This document shows positions 8,818 through 17,345 of a DNA stretch of 64,000 bases, one piece after another (within the stretch, counting starts at the first letter, position 1; every line of letters starts with the position of its first letter). Position numbers and translations under genes: made by a program. Origin of the DNA: Panacagrimonas sp. Lineage in GTDB: Bacteria > Pseudomonadota > Gammaproteobacteria > Nevskiales > Nevskiaceae. The stretch lies in contig NZ_JAJFBP010000006.1 of assembly GCF_020697055.1 (NCBI RefSeq), forward strand, positions 1 to 64,000. The letters run 5' to 3'. The notes under the pieces were generated by a model. That model searched no databases, had not been told where the DNA came from, and saw only the letters and a list, made by a program, of their open reading frames with translations.

Positions 8818-9333
8818 TCACTGCAGGGACTGGGAGGCGGCATCCATCAGCGCCATGTCGGCGCCCGACATCAGCCTCTCGATGTCGACCAGGATCAGCA
8901 TCCGCTGGTCGAGCGCGCCGATACCGGTGATGAACTTGGTGTTGACGGCGCCGCCGAACTCCGGCGCGGGCCGGATCTGTTCGCTGGTGAGCTGCATGAC
9001 GTCGGAGACGCCGTCGACGACCATGCCCACCACGCGTCGCGCGATGTTCAGGATGATCATCACCGTGAACTCGTTGTAGTCGGCCTTGCCGAGCTTGAAC
9101 TTCAGGCGCATGTCGACGACCGGGACGATCGTGCCGCGAAGGTTGATGACGCCCTTGATGAAGTCCGGCGCCTCGGGGATGCGGGTCACGGTGTCGTAAC
9201 CGCGGATCTCCTGCACCTTGAGGATGTCCACGCCGTATTCCTCGGCGCCCAGCGTGAAGGTGAGGAATTCATTGGGCATGCCGGCCGCGATCTGCGCGTT
9301 GACCGGCTGGGTGTCGTTGGCGGAAATGCTCAT
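8818..9333 (-). CDS. cheW: Chemotaxis coupling protein CheW
   Basis: CheW links receptors to CheA. The 171 residues contain a full CheW fold: [36 protein letters not shown], and [14 protein letters not shown]. About 20 extra residues precede the domain. It starts at ATG 9333 and is separated from cheA by 229 bases that hold an inverted-repeat element with T/A tracts and a copy of the 15-nt cluster motif. It may therefore have its own promoter rather than depend only on read-through from cheA. Confidence 0.97.
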   Translation of the reverse strand: MSISANDTQPVNAQIAAGMPNEFLTFTLGAEEYGVDILKVQEIRGYDTVTRIPEAPDFIKGVINLRGTIVPVVDMRLKFKLGKADYNEFTVMIILNIARRVVGMVVDGVSDVMQLTSEQIRPAPEFGGAVNTKFITGIGALDQRMLILVDIERLMSGADMALMDAASQSLQ

Positions 9334-9398
9334 GCAGGGGTCTCGGTGTTCGTGGTTGAGACGGCGGTGCCGGGTTTCCGGCTCGCCGGCGGGGTTCC

Positions 9399-9413
9399 TT
9401 CAAGTTCCGTTCC
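9399..9413 (-). promoter_or_regulatory. Cluster motif upstream of cheW
   Basis: Minus strand reads GGAACGGAACTTGAA, 66 bases before the cheW start. Near-identical sequences precede cheA, the STAS gene and, more weakly, the REC-EAL gene. Likely a regulator or sigma-factor site; the factor is not identified. Confidence 0.5.
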
Positions 9414-9435
9414 TCTCGACACGTTGCGGTTCGGA

Positions 9436-9555
9436 CGAAAAAAGCCGTCACCGCAAAGGCGCAAAAAAGATGAAAAACAAGGGCGCAAAGATTTCAAAGG
9501 GTTTTCCTTTGCGTCCTTTCTTTTCCTTTGCGCCTTTGCGGTGACGGCTTTTTCG
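9436..9555. repeat. CGCAAAG-type inverted-repeat element, copy B, terminator-like
   Basis: Arms 9436-9466 and 9527-9555 are inverted repeats of about 29 bp with one bulged base, made of CGCAAAGG octads and capped by GCCGTC with an A run outside on one side and a T run on the other. On either strand the hairpin ends in a T run, so it may act as a bidirectional terminator. It fills most of the gap between cheA and cheW. Confidence 0.8.
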
Positions 9556-9562
9556 AACGCTC

Positions 9563-11572
9563 TCAAGCCGCCGCAACGTGGCTGAACAGGCGTACGACCG
9601 CCGCCACGTCCAGGATCAGCGACACCCGCCCGTCGCCGAGGATCGTGGCGCCGGAGACGCCGCGGACGCGCCGGTAGTTGGCCTCGAGGCTCTTGATGAC
9701 GACCTGCTGCTGGCCCACGAGCTCGTCGATCTGCATCGCGACCTTGCGCCCTTCCGACTCGACGATCACGACGATCGCTTCCTGCGGCGGCCGCAGCGCT
9801 CCGGGCAGCGCGAACCATTCGCGGAGGTCCACCAGCGGCAGGTATTCGTTGCGTACGCGCACGACGGTCCCGGCCTGCGCCACGCGCTTGACCTGGTCGG
9901 GCTGCGGCTGCAGCGACTCGACCACCGACGACAGCGGCAGGATGAAGATGTCGTCACCCACGCCCACCGACATGCCGTCGAGGATCGCCAGCGTCAGCGG
10001 CAGGCGGATCAGCACCGCAGCGCCCTTGCCCGGCGTCGACGACAGCTCCACGGTGCCGCCGAGCGCCTGGATGTTCTTCTTGACCACGTCCATGCCCACG
10101 CCGCGACCGGAGACGTCGGTCACCTGGTCGGCCGTCGAGAACCCCGGCGCGAAGATCAGCTGGTAGACCTCGGCATCGCTCATCGACTCGTTGCAGGCGA
10201 CGCCTTTCTCCTGCGCCTTGGCGAGGATCTTCTGGCGGTTCAGGCCGCGTCCGTCGTCGCCCACCTCGATGACGATGTGGCCACCCTGGTGCGCCGCCTT
10301 GAGCAGGATCGTTCCCGTTGCTTCCTTGCCGGCCGCGATGCGGTCCTCGGTCTTCTCCAGGCCGTGGTCGAGGCTGTTGCGGACCAGGTGGTTGAGCGGG
10401 TCGATGATCTTCTCGATCACGCTCTTGTCGAGTTCGGTCTGCTCGCCCACCGTGACCAGGCGCACCTGCTTGCCGAGCTTGCCGGCGAGGTCGCGCACCA
10501 GGCGCGGGAAGCGCGAGAACACCGCTTCCATCGGCAGCATGCGCGTGGCCATCACGGCCTCCTGCAGCATGCGCGTGTTGCGATCGAGCTGACCCAGGCC
10601 CGAGAGCAGCTTTTCGTTGTGCACCGGATCCAGGCCGCTGGCCAGCTGCGTGAGCATCGCCTGCGTGATCACCAGTTCGCCGACCAGGTTGATCAGCGCG
10701 TCGATCTTCTCGGTGCCGACGCGGATCGAGGCGCCGTCGTTGGCGGGCTTGGCGCCGCGTGCGGCGACCGGGACGTCGGACTTGGCGATGGACGCCGACC
10801 TCGACGCAACGACCGGCGCCGGCGTCGCGGGCTCGGGAATCTCGACCGCGACGGCGACTGCGGCGGCCACGTTCGGCTCGAAGCTCAGCTCGCACTCATC
10901 CTCGACCCAGGCGAAGCAGTCGCGCACCGCCTCGAGCCTGGCCTCGCCGTCGAGGGTGAGGTTCCACGTCAGGTAGCTGGTTTCGGGCTCGGCCGCGCGC
11001 AGGACCAGCTCGTCCGGAAGAAGGGCCGTCGACTGCAGCGTTCCGAGCTGACCGAGCGCACGCAGGATGCGCAGCGGATCGTTGCCGCTGCGGAACAGGT
11101 CCGGCTTGGGCGCGAATCCGATGCGCCAGCCCGAAGGCGCCGCGGCAGCGGGCTTGGTGGCGGCCACCGGTGCGGCGGCAGGCTTGCCCGACAGCGCGCG
11201 TTCCAGCGCGGCCTGCACTTCGGCCACCTGGTTCACGTCGGCGTCACCGCCGTCGCGCGCGGCGGTCAGCAGGCCGCGCATCGTGTCGCCCGCGCGCAGC
11301 AGCAGTTCGATGTCGTCCTGCGCCAGCGCCCGGGCGCCCGAGCGCATCTGGTCGAGCAGCGTCTCGGCGTGGTGCGTGAACGACGCCACGGCGGAAAACC
11401 CGAACGTCGCGGCACCGCCCTTGATCGAGTGGGCGGCGCGGAAGATGGTGTTGATGACCTCGGCGTCGAACGCTGCCACGTCCAGGCGCAGCAGCGCCTG
11501 CTCCATGGTCTCGAGGTTCTCGAACGACTCTTCGAAGAAGGTCTTGTGGAAGCGGGCCAGGTCCAGGCTCAT
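9563..11572 (-). CDS. cheA: Chemotaxis histidine kinase CheA
   Basis: CheA phosphorylates CheY and CheB in response to receptors. From ATG 11572 (MSLDLARFHKTFFEESF) it is 669 residues. A GTG at 11659 would add 29 residues with no similarity to CheA. Domains in order: Hpt with phospho-His48 (AAHSIKGGA), a short linker region without a clear P2 domain, a dimerisation region (EKIDALINLVGELVI), the kinase ATPase (HLVRNSLDHGLE, VGDDGRGLN, GRGVGMDVV) and a C-terminal CheW-like domain. A hairpin at 11595-11612 and the 15-nt cluster motif lie just upstream. Confidence 0.96.
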   Translation of the reverse strand: MSLDLARFHKTFFEESFENLETMEQALLRLDVAAFDAEVINTIFRAAHSIKGGAATFGFSAVASFTHHAETLLDQMRSGARALAQDDIELLLRAGDTMRGLLTAARDGGDADVNQVAEVQAALERALSGKPAAAPVAATKPAAAAPSGWRIGFAPKPDLFRSGNDPLRILRALGQLGTLQSTALLPDELVLRAAEPETSYLTWNLTLDGEARLEAVRDCFAWVEDECELSFEPNVAAAVAVAVEIPEPATPAPVVASRSASIAKSDVPVAARGAKPANDGASIRVGTEKIDALINLVGELVITQAMLTQLASGLDPVHNEKLLSGLGQLDRNTRMLQEAVMATRMLPMEAVFSRFPRLVRDLAGKLGKQVRLVTVGEQTELDKSVIEKIIDPLNHLVRNSLDHGLEKTEDRIAAGKEATGTILLKAAHQGGHIVIEVGDDGRGLNRQKILAKAQEKGVACNESMSDAEVYQLIFAPGFSTADQVTDVSGRGVGMDVVKKNIQALGGTVELSSTPGKGAAVLIRLPLTLAILDGMSVGVGDDIFILPLSSVVESLQPQPDQVKRVAQAGTVVRVRNEYLPLVDLREWFALPGALRPPQEAIVVIVESEGRKVAMQIDELVGQQQVVIKSLEANYRRVRGVSGATILGDGRVSLILDVAAVVRLFSHVAAA

Positions 11573-11594
11573 GCGCGACAACCCCGTGCGTCGG

Positions 11595-11612
11595 GCCGGC
11601 GTTGTCGCCGGC
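11595..11612. other. Hairpin in the cheA leader
   Basis: Perfect 7-bp stem GCCGGCG / CGCCGGC with a 4-base loop, between the cluster motif at 11627-11641 and the cheA start at 11572. It may be part of the leader mRNA. Confidence 0.35.
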
Positions 11613-11626
11613 GTGGCACCGGCCCG

Positions 11627-11641
11627 TACAAGTTCCGTTCC
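11627..11641 (-). promoter_or_regulatory. Cluster motif upstream of cheA
   Basis: Minus strand reads GGAACGGAACTTGTA, 55 bases before the chosen cheA start. It is the best copy of the motif shared by four genes of this cluster. Confidence 0.5.
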
Positions 11642-11715
11642 CCCGGTTTGGTGACTCACGCCGCCGGAAATCCGGCACGTCGGGGTTTACGTCGCGCGGG
11701 ATGCGCCCTGCTTCC

Positions 11716-11736
11716 CCGGCCTCCTCCGGAGGCCGG
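11716..11736. other. GC hairpin after the REC-EAL gene
   Basis: A perfect 9-bp stem CCGGCCTCC / GGAGGCCGG with loop TCC, 34 bases beyond the stop of the REC-EAL gene. There is no T run; it could still mark the 3' end of the upstream transcript. Confidence 0.4.
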
Positions 11737-11769
11737 ACACCGAAGCACATCGCGCCGCGACCCGCCTGA

Positions 11770-13002
11770 TCAGGCGGCCATCGCCGCGCCGCCCTCGGTC
11801 GCCAGTCGCTTGCGCCAGCGCATCAGGGTGTCGGGAATGCGCTCGGCCGGCATCGCCGGCGCGGCGAGGAAGCCCTGTGCCTGGTCGCAGTGGATGCCCT
11901 TCAGCAGGTGCCACTGGGTCCAGTTCTCGACGCCTTCGGCGACCACGGTGAGGCTCAGGCGATGGCCCAGGTCGATGCTGGTCTCGAGCACCGAGCGCAG
12001 GTCCTCGCGGTGCTGCGCGTGCTGCACGAAGCCGCGATCGATCTTGAGCTCGGTGAACGGCAGGCTGCGCAGGCGATACAGGCCCGAGTCGCCGGTGCCG
12101 AAGTCATCGACGGAAAGATGGAAGCCCTTGAGCCGGCAGCGGCTCGCGGTGTGCAGCATCTCGGGCGTCAGGTCCGAGTACGACTCGGTCAGCTCGAGCG
12201 TGATGCGCTCGGGCGTCACGCCGTTGGATCGCGCCAGGTGGCCGATCTCGTCGGGCAGGTCCATGCGCCGCAGGCTGCCGGGCGTGAGATTGATCGAGAC
12301 GTGCAGATCCAGGCCGTCGCGACGCCACGCGCCGGCCTGGCGCAGCGCCTTGGACAGCACGCGCCGCGTGATCGCCTGCATCCGGCCGGAGGCCTCGGCC
12401 ACCGCCAGGAACGAGGCCGGACCCAGCACGCCCAGGTGGCGGTCGCTCAGTCGCACCAGGGCTTCGACGCCCACCGCGACGCCGTCCGACATGCGCGTCT
12501 TGGGCTGGTAGTAGACCTCGATGCGGTCCTCGTCGAGCGCGCGGTCGATCTCGTCGGGCGTCAGCGTGGCCGACTGCAAACGCCCGCGATCCTGTCCCGA
12601 CTCGCGGAAGCGCCGGATCAGCGAGCCCACCTCTTCTTCCGAAAACGGTTTGCCCAGCACGCCGAGCACGGTCAGGCCCATGCCTTCGGCCATGTCGGCG
12701 ACCGAGCGCAGCAGGCGCGAATCCAGGCCGGAGAACACCACGACGGCGATGTGCGGATAGGCCAGCGCGACGCTGCGCAGCACGTCGATGCCGTCGATGC
12801 CGGGCATCGCCAGGTCGCAGAACATCAGGTCGACGTCGCGGCCGTGGTCGCGCACGCAGCGCAGCGCCTGCTCGCCGTCGGCGGCCTCGATGACGCGGCT
12901 GACGCCCTGCAACCGCAGCATCTCGCAGACCAGTTCGCGGATGGCGTTCGAATCCTCGGCCACCAGGGCCACGAGCTCATCCTTGCCGCGCTTGGTGTTC
13001 AT
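11770..13002 (-). CDS. Response regulator with EAL phosphodiesterase output
   Basis: Predicted to degrade cyclic di-GMP under control of a phosphorelay. The 410 residues comprise a receiver domain (about 10-130, phospho-acceptor D63 in FCDLAMPG) and an EAL domain (about 160-400). All usual catalytic motifs are present: EALVRL, SINLTPGSL, ELTES, DDFGTG, KIDRGF and AEGVEN, so the enzyme should be active. The start is ATG 13002, preceded by GAGGTGGCGGAG. It sits inside the che cluster upstream of cheA, so CheA may phosphorylate it. The opposing cyclase is five genes downstream. Confidence 0.92.
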   Translation of the reverse strand: MNTKRGKDELVALVAEDSNAIRELVCEMLRLQGVSRVIEAADGEQALRCVRDHGRDVDLMFCDLAMPGIDGIDVLRSVALAYPHIAVVVFSGLDSRLLRSVADMAEGMGLTVLGVLGKPFSEEEVGSLIRRFRESGQDRGRLQSATLTPDEIDRALDEDRIEVYYQPKTRMSDGVAVGVEALVRLSDRHLGVLGPASFLAVAEASGRMQAITRRVLSKALRQAGAWRRDGLDLHVSINLTPGSLRRMDLPDEIGHLARSNGVTPERITLELTESYSDLTPEMLHTASRCRLKGFHLSVDDFGTGDSGLYRLRSLPFTELKIDRGFVQHAQHREDLRSVLETSIDLGHRLSLTVVAEGVENWTQWHLLKGIHCDQAQGFLAAPAMPAERIPDTLMRWRKRLATEGGAAMAA

Positions 13003-13037
13003 TGCTCCGCCACCTCGGATCGACGCCGGAGCGATCG

Positions 13038-13931
13038 CTACAAGTTTCGGGCCACGCCGTCGGCGCCCGGCAGCGTGACCGCGATCGGCTCGCGCACGAA
13101 GCCGGCGCGATAGCCCGCGACGCGTTCGAGAAATGCGGGGGTGATCTGGAAGCCGCGCCGCACCAGCAGCTGGCCGCCGCTGGTGTACAGCGCCTCGGCC
13201 ATCACCATGCCGGCGCGCAGCCGGGACAGCGGCAGGCTGCGGATCTCCACCCGCGCCGCGTCGCCGCGATGCAGCGAATCGAGCATCAGCACCAGCTCGA
13301 GATCCTGCGGTTGCAGCCGATCGCCGCGCGACAGCAGGCCCAGTGCTTCGGACGTGGTCAGACCGCGGCCCAGCAAGGCCTCGAAGTCGCTGCACAGGCG
13401 CAGGACCGCCGCCATGCGCCGCAGCGTCTCCATCCGTTCCTCGCCGAACGAATCGATCCAGGCCGAGGGCGGTGCGCGTTGGTGCCATAGCAGGTGCACC
13501 GTGCGCACTTCCTCGAGTCCGGGAACCGGCGCGAGCATGCGGTCGGTCAGCGCCGGCAGCGCGGCGAGCACGCTGCGATCGTCCGCGTTCAAGCCGTCGG
13601 ACTGGCGCGCACGTTCGTGCAGGTCGGCCGCCAGGCTCAGGCCGCCGAGCGGCGCCAGCACCGCGGCGCTCTCGAGCTCCCAGCACGGGGTCAGGTGCAG
13701 CGCCTCGGCCAGTTGCAGTGCGAGCTTCTGCACCCGCAGCGCCTGCGTGTAGGCCACGGGATCGGCGACCGCCAGCACCTGCGCCAGCGCGCGTACCGCG
13801 CCCTTGAGGATCTCGACCCGCAGCACGCGCTCGTCGCGCAGCTCCCTGAGAAGCGTGATCGGATCCGGCATCGGACGCGCCGGCGCCAGCAGCAGCGTGG
13901 CGCCGCCCACGATCGGGACGGACGCGTTCAC
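13038..13931 (-). CDS. Degenerate HD-type regulatory protein
   Basis: About 297 residues if it begins at GTG 13931; ATG 13871 is the alternative, and neither has a good ribosome binding site. The first two thirds look helical and resemble an HD-GYP domain. Where LHDIGK would be expected it reads VLAPLGGLSL, so the metal-binding His-Asp pair appears lost. The last 60 residues (EIRSLPLSRLRAGMVMAEAL, then GGQLLVRRGF) match the segment often attached to HD-type response regulators. There is no receiver domain in this frame. It lies between cheY and the REC-EAL gene. I infer a non-catalytic regulatory or binding role; confidence in the family is moderate. Confidence 0.65.
   Translation of the reverse strand: MNASVPIVGGATLLLAPARPMPDPITLLRELRDERVLRVEILKGAVRALAQVLAVADPVAYTQALRVQKLALQLAEALHLTPCWELESAAVLAPLGGLSLAADLHERARQSDGLNADDRSVLAALPALTDRMLAPVPGLEEVRTVHLLWHQRAPPSAWIDSFGEERMETLRRMAAVLRLCSDFEALLGRGLTTSEALGLLSRGDRLQPQDLELVLMLDSLHRGDAARVEIRSLPLSRLRAGMVMAEALYTSGGQLLVRRGFQITPAFLERVAGYRAGFVREPIAVTLPGADGVARNL
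13039..13053 (-). promoter_or_regulatory. Weak cluster motif upstream of the REC-EAL gene
   Basis: Minus strand reads GGCCCGAAACTTGTA, 37 bases before the REC-EAL start and within the last codons of the HD-type gene. The AACTTGTA half agrees with the other copies; the GGAACGG half does not. Confidence 0.3.
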
Positions 13932-13950
13932 GGTCGAAAAGGCAGCGGAC

Positions 13951-14316
13951 TCAGCCCAGCACGCGCTGGACCGTCGCCACCAATTGTTCGGGATTGAAGG
14001 GCTTGACCAGCCAGCCGGTCGCACCGGCCGCCTTGCCTTCCATCTTCTTCTCCGGCGTGCTCTCGGTGGTGAGCATCAGCAGCGGCGTGAACTTGTAGTC
14101 GGCCAGCGTGCGCAGGTTGCGCACCAGCGTGATGCCGTCCATGCGCGGCATGTTCACGTCGGCCAGCACCAGCTTGAACTTCTCGGTCCTGGCCAGATCG
14201 AGCGCGGCCTGGCCGTCCTCGGCCTCGGCGACGTCGAACCCGGCGGACTTGAGGGTGAAGGCGACCATCTGGCGCATCGAGGCCGAGTCGTCGACCGCAA
14301 GAATCCTGTTGCTCAT
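13951..14316 (-). CDS. cheY: Single-domain chemotaxis response regulator
   Basis: A 121-residue stand-alone receiver. It has the acidic pair at D9/D10, phospho-acceptor D53 in LVLADVNMPRMDG, the conserved Thr in MLTTEST and Lys in VKPF. This is the CheY type that accepts phosphate from CheA. With no flagellar genes nearby, the output could be a motor (flagellum or type IV pili) encoded elsewhere, or it could act inside this cluster. The next gene downstream begins about 20 bases after its stop. Confidence 0.93.
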   Translation of the reverse strand: MSNRILAVDDSASMRQMVAFTLKSAGFDVAEAEDGQAALDLARTEKFKLVLADVNMPRMDGITLVRNLRTLADYKFTPLLMLTTESTPEKKMEGKAAGATGWLVKPFNPEQLVATVQRVLG

Positions 14317-14362
14317 GAAGAGAAATTCCGTGAATTGATTTCGGGCGGCCGGCGGCTACGCA

Positions 14363-14689
14363 TCAGTGCGCTTCCTGCGACATGTTGAGCAGCGTGGTGA
14401 CGCCGAGCAGCGCCGCCGCGGCGCGCAGGGCGTTGGACGGGGCGCGCCAGTCGGTGCGATAGCCCTGCGTGCGGCGATCGCGGCAGAACAGGCAGAACAG
14501 CTGCAGCGCGGCCGTGTGGATGCGGGCGACTTCGCCGGCGTCGAGCACGATCGGCGTCGGATCGTCGACGTGCGCGATCAGTTCGCGATGAAGATCAGAG
14601 GCGGCTTCGATGCCCAGTTCCGCGGGCAGGGCGATGACGCCGGACGCGACGGCCGAGGGTGGCAGCGAAATGGGTTCCGAGCGGTCCAT
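14363..14689 (-). CDS. STAS-domain protein, first gene of the chemotaxis cluster
   Basis: A 108-residue protein from ATG 14689, with GGAG eight bases upstream. It is essentially one STAS domain (ASGVIALPAELGIEAASDLH, VLDAGEVARIHTAALQLFCL, ALLGVTTLLNM), the fold of anti-sigma-factor antagonists and MlaB. The usual phospho-Ser/Thr position appears as Thr in RIHTAAL. STAS proteins often open chemosensory operons of this group, where they may bind or regulate CheA or a partner kinase. No such partner kinase is present in the window. Confidence 0.85.
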   Translation of the reverse strand: MDRSEPISLPPSAVASGVIALPAELGIEAASDLHRELIAHVDDPTPIVLDAGEVARIHTAALQLFCLFCRDRRTQGYRTDWRAPSNALRAAAALLGVTTLLNMSQEAH

Positions 14690-14755
14690 GGGGTCTCCGG
14701 GAACCGCCGTCCGCCCGGGTCGGGCGTGCATTGCGCGACGGTCCTGCGCCGTCGA

Positions 14756-14770
14756 TACAACTTCCGTTCC
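14756..14770 (-). promoter_or_regulatory. Cluster motif upstream of the STAS gene
   Basis: Minus strand reads GGAACGGAAGTTGTA, 67 bases before the STAS start, at the head of the cluster. It differs at one position from the copy before cheA. Confidence 0.5.
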
Positions 14771-14838
14771 TGCCCGAGCCGGCGGAATTCCGACGTCCCC
14801 GGTCAGGGAACCGGCGCCCTGTCGGGATGAACGGAGCC

Positions 14839-16470
14839 TCAGGCGGCAGGGGCGAAGGACTCGGCCGACGCCATGTTCCAGAACACGCGATACACCGCGT
14901 GCTGGGCCTGGCTTTCGAGCAGCTCGCCCGGCTTGATGAAAGTGAGCAGGTGCGACAGCAGCCGCACTTCGCTGGTCGAGACGCGACGGACGATGTGCTG
15001 CGGGCCGAGCCTGCCGGGGTGCGTCAAGCCCGCGGCGCCGGTGAGTTCGGCCAGCGCCACCAGCGTGTTGCGGTGGTAGTTCGCGACGCGCTGGGCCTTG
15101 TCGTCCGGCACCAGCGCGCGTTGCCGGACCGGGTCCTGCGTGGTCACGCCGGTCGGGCAATGGCCGGTGTGGCAGGCCTGCGCCTGCAGGCAGCCGAGCG
15201 CGAACATGAAGCCGCGCCCGCTGTTGGTCCAGTCCGCGCCCAGCGCCAGGCTGCGCGCGACGTCGAACGCGGTGATGACCTTGCCCGCCGCTCCGATCTT
15301 CACGCGCGAGCGCAGGTTCAGGCCGACCAGCGTGTTGTGCACCAGCAGCAGCGCTTCCTGCAGCGGCGTGCCGACGTGATCGGTGAACTCCACCGGCGCC
15401 GCTCCGGTGCCGCCCTCGGCGCCGTCGACGACCACGAAGTCCGGCGTGATGCCGGTCTTCATCATCGCCTTGCACATCGCGAAGAATTCCCAGGGATGTC
15501 CCAGCGCGAACTTGAACCCCACGGGCTTGCCGCCGGAGAGTTCACGCAGGCGCGCCAGGAATTCCATCATCTCGATCGGCGTCGTGAACACCGAATGCGA
15601 AGCCGGCGAGATGCAGTCGACGCCCTGCGGCACGCCGCGCGCCAGTGCGATCTCTCGCGTGACCTTGGCTCCGGGCAGCACGCCGCCGTGTCCGGGCTTG
15701 GCGCCCTGCGACAGCTTGATCTCGACCATCTTCACCTGCGGATCGCGCGCGCACGCCGAAAACCGCTCCGCGTCGAACGAGCCGTCGTCGTTGCGGCAGC
15801 CGAAGTAGCCCGATCCGATCTCCCAGATCAGGTCGCCGCCGTGCACGCGGTGGTAGCTGCTGATCGAGCCTTCGCCGGTGTCGTGCGCGAAGCCGCCGAT
15901 CTTGGCGCCCTTGTTGAGCGCGAGCACCGCGTTGGCCGACAACGCGCCGAAGCTCATCGCCGAGATGTTGAACAGCGACAGATCGTAGGGCTGCGAGCAG
16001 GTGTGCTCGCCCACGCGCGTGCGGAAATTCCAGTCGTGGATGTGCACCGGATGCATCGAATGATTGATCCACTCGTAGTCGTCGGCGTACACGTCGAGCT
16101 GCGTGCCGAAGGGACGCTTGTCGACCACGCCCTTGGCGCGCTGGTACACCAGCGCCCGCTGCGCGCGCGAGAACGGGATCCGTTCCTGGTCGTCCTCGAG
16201 GAAGTACTGGCGGATCTCGGGGCGAATGAACTCGAGGAGGAAGCGCAGGTGCGCGATGACCGGATAATTGCGCCGGATCGACTGCTTGGACTGGTACAGG
16301 TCGCGGATACCCACCGCCACGAGAAGGCCGCTCACCAGCGCGACCAGGCCGACGGTGGCCATCGCCCATGGGATCAGGAAGGGCAGCACCAGGACCGAGG
16401 CGAGAAACACGCCGACGATCACGGCGAACGCGGCGTAGCGCGGCTGCAACCACAAGCCGATGTTGCCCAT
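14839..16470 (-). CDS. FMN-binding glutamate-synthase-family protein
   Basis: A 543-residue protein related to the synthase (FMN and Fe-S) domain of glutamate synthase but without the amidotransferase and central domains. Two hydrophobic segments near the N terminus (about 10-60) suggest membrane attachment. The barrel shows ISAMSFGALSANAVLALNKG, GEGSISSYHR, GGDLIWEIGSGYFGCR, EIKLSQGAKPGHGGVLPG and DGAEGGTGAAP, and a Cys-rich stretch CLQAQACHTGHCPTGV that could carry a cluster. Such stand-alone proteins are common, but their substrate is not established. It has its own transcript, divergent from pdxJ. Confidence 0.85.
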   Translation of the reverse strand: MGNIGLWLQPRYAAFAVIVGVFLASVLVLPFLIPWAMATVGLVALVSGLLVAVGIRDLYQSKQSIRRNYPVIAHLRFLLEFIRPEIRQYFLEDDQERIPFSRAQRALVYQRAKGVVDKRPFGTQLDVYADDYEWINHSMHPVHIHDWNFRTRVGEHTCSQPYDLSLFNISAMSFGALSANAVLALNKGAKIGGFAHDTGEGSISSYHRVHGGDLIWEIGSGYFGCRNDDGSFDAERFSACARDPQVKMVEIKLSQGAKPGHGGVLPGAKVTREIALARGVPQGVDCISPASHSVFTTPIEMMEFLARLRELSGGKPVGFKFALGHPWEFFAMCKAMMKTGITPDFVVVDGAEGGTGAAPVEFTDHVGTPLQEALLLVHNTLVGLNLRSRVKIGAAGKVITAFDVARSLALGADWTNSGRGFMFALGCLQAQACHTGHCPTGVTTQDPVRQRALVPDDKAQRVANYHRNTLVALAELTGAAGLTHPGRLGPQHIVRRVSTSEVRLLSHLLTFIKPGELLESQAQHAVYRVFWNMASAESFAPAA

Positions 16471-16583
16471 GCTCTGTGCTCCTCCCTGTGTGCCCGCTTC
16501 TTAGCCCATGCGGCGCATGCACGGCAATGCTGCGGGTCGCGCGTATCATGCGGTGCATCACGTACCGGCCTTCGCCTGATGCC

Positions 16584-17345
16584 ATGAGCCCGACCCCTCC
16601 TGCTCCGATCCGCCTGGGCGTCAACGTCGATCACGTCGCCACGCTGCGACAGGCGCGCGGCACGCCGTATCCCGATCCGGTCGAGGCCGCGCTGGTCTCC
16701 GCCGGCGCGGGCGCGGACAGCATCACGTTGCATCTGCGCGAGGATCGGCGCCACATCCAGGATCACGACCTGACGCGCCTGATCTCGAGCAGCCCGGTGC
16801 CGGTGAACCTGGAACTGGCGCTCGACGACGAGACCCTGGCGATCGCCAGCCGCGCCGCGCCGCGCTTCGCCTGCCTGGTTCCCGAGCGCCGTGAAGAGCT
16901 CACCACAGAAGGCGGGCTCGACGTCGCGGGGAACCTGTCGGCCGTCAAGGACGCGTGCAAGGAACTGGCCGACGCCGGGATTCTCGTTGCGCTGTTCATC
17001 GATCCCGATCCGCGCCAGCTCGAGGCGGCGCTCCGGTCGGGCGCGCCGCACATCGAGATCCACACGGGCCGCTATTGCGAGCGCGACGGCGCGGCGCGCG
17101 AGACCGAGCTGGGCGCGATACGCCGCTTCGCCGCGGACGCCGCGCGCGCGGGCCTGGAAGTCCACGCGGGCCACGGACTGACGGCGCAGAACGTCGGCCC
17201 GATCGCGGCGATCGGCGAGATCGTCGAACTCAACATCGGCCACGCGCTGATCGCGCGCTCGGTGTTCGTCGGCCTGCCCGCGGCGATCGGCGAGATGCGC
17301 CGCGCGATGCTGTCCGCGCGCAATCCTGCCGAAACAGACGAGTGA
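16584..17345 (+). CDS. pdxJ: Pyridoxine 5'-phosphate synthase
   Basis: PdxJ condenses 1-deoxyxylulose 5-phosphate with 3-amino-2-oxopropyl phosphate, the ring-closing step of vitamin B6 synthesis. The 253 residues from ATG 16584 have the family start LGVNVDHVATLRQARG, DSITLHLREDRRHI, the HTGRYC motif and the C-terminal GHGLTAQNV and LNIGHALIARSVF. Earlier starts in the frame would lengthen it beyond the family. It overlaps acpS by four bases. In many gammaproteobacteria this pair follows recO; here it is about 34 kb away from recO. Confidence 0.97.
   Translation: MSPTPPAPIRLGVNVDHVATLRQARGTPYPDPVEAALVSAGAGADSITLHLREDRRHIQDHDLTRLISSSPVPVNLELALDDETLAIASRAAPRFACLVPERREELTTEGGLDVAGNLSAVKDACKELADAGILVALFIDPDPRQLEAALRSGAPHIEIHTGRYCERDGAARETELGAIRRFAADAARAGLEVHAGHGLTAQNVGPIAAIGEIVELNIGHALIARSVFVGLPAAIGEMRRAMLSARNPAETDE

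Noticed and set aside
9578..12511. A 977-codon plus-strand open frame opposite cheA and the REC-EAL gene
   Set aside because: Complement of coding sequence with conserved domains on the minus strand; the plus-strand product is low-complexity His/Arg/Ala/Leu sequence.
9399..14770. Reading the GGAACTTG motif as an RpoE-type ECF promoter
   Set aside because: The GGAACTT half fits a -35, but no GTC or TCTGA-like -10 occurs at a constant 15-17 base distance in the copies.
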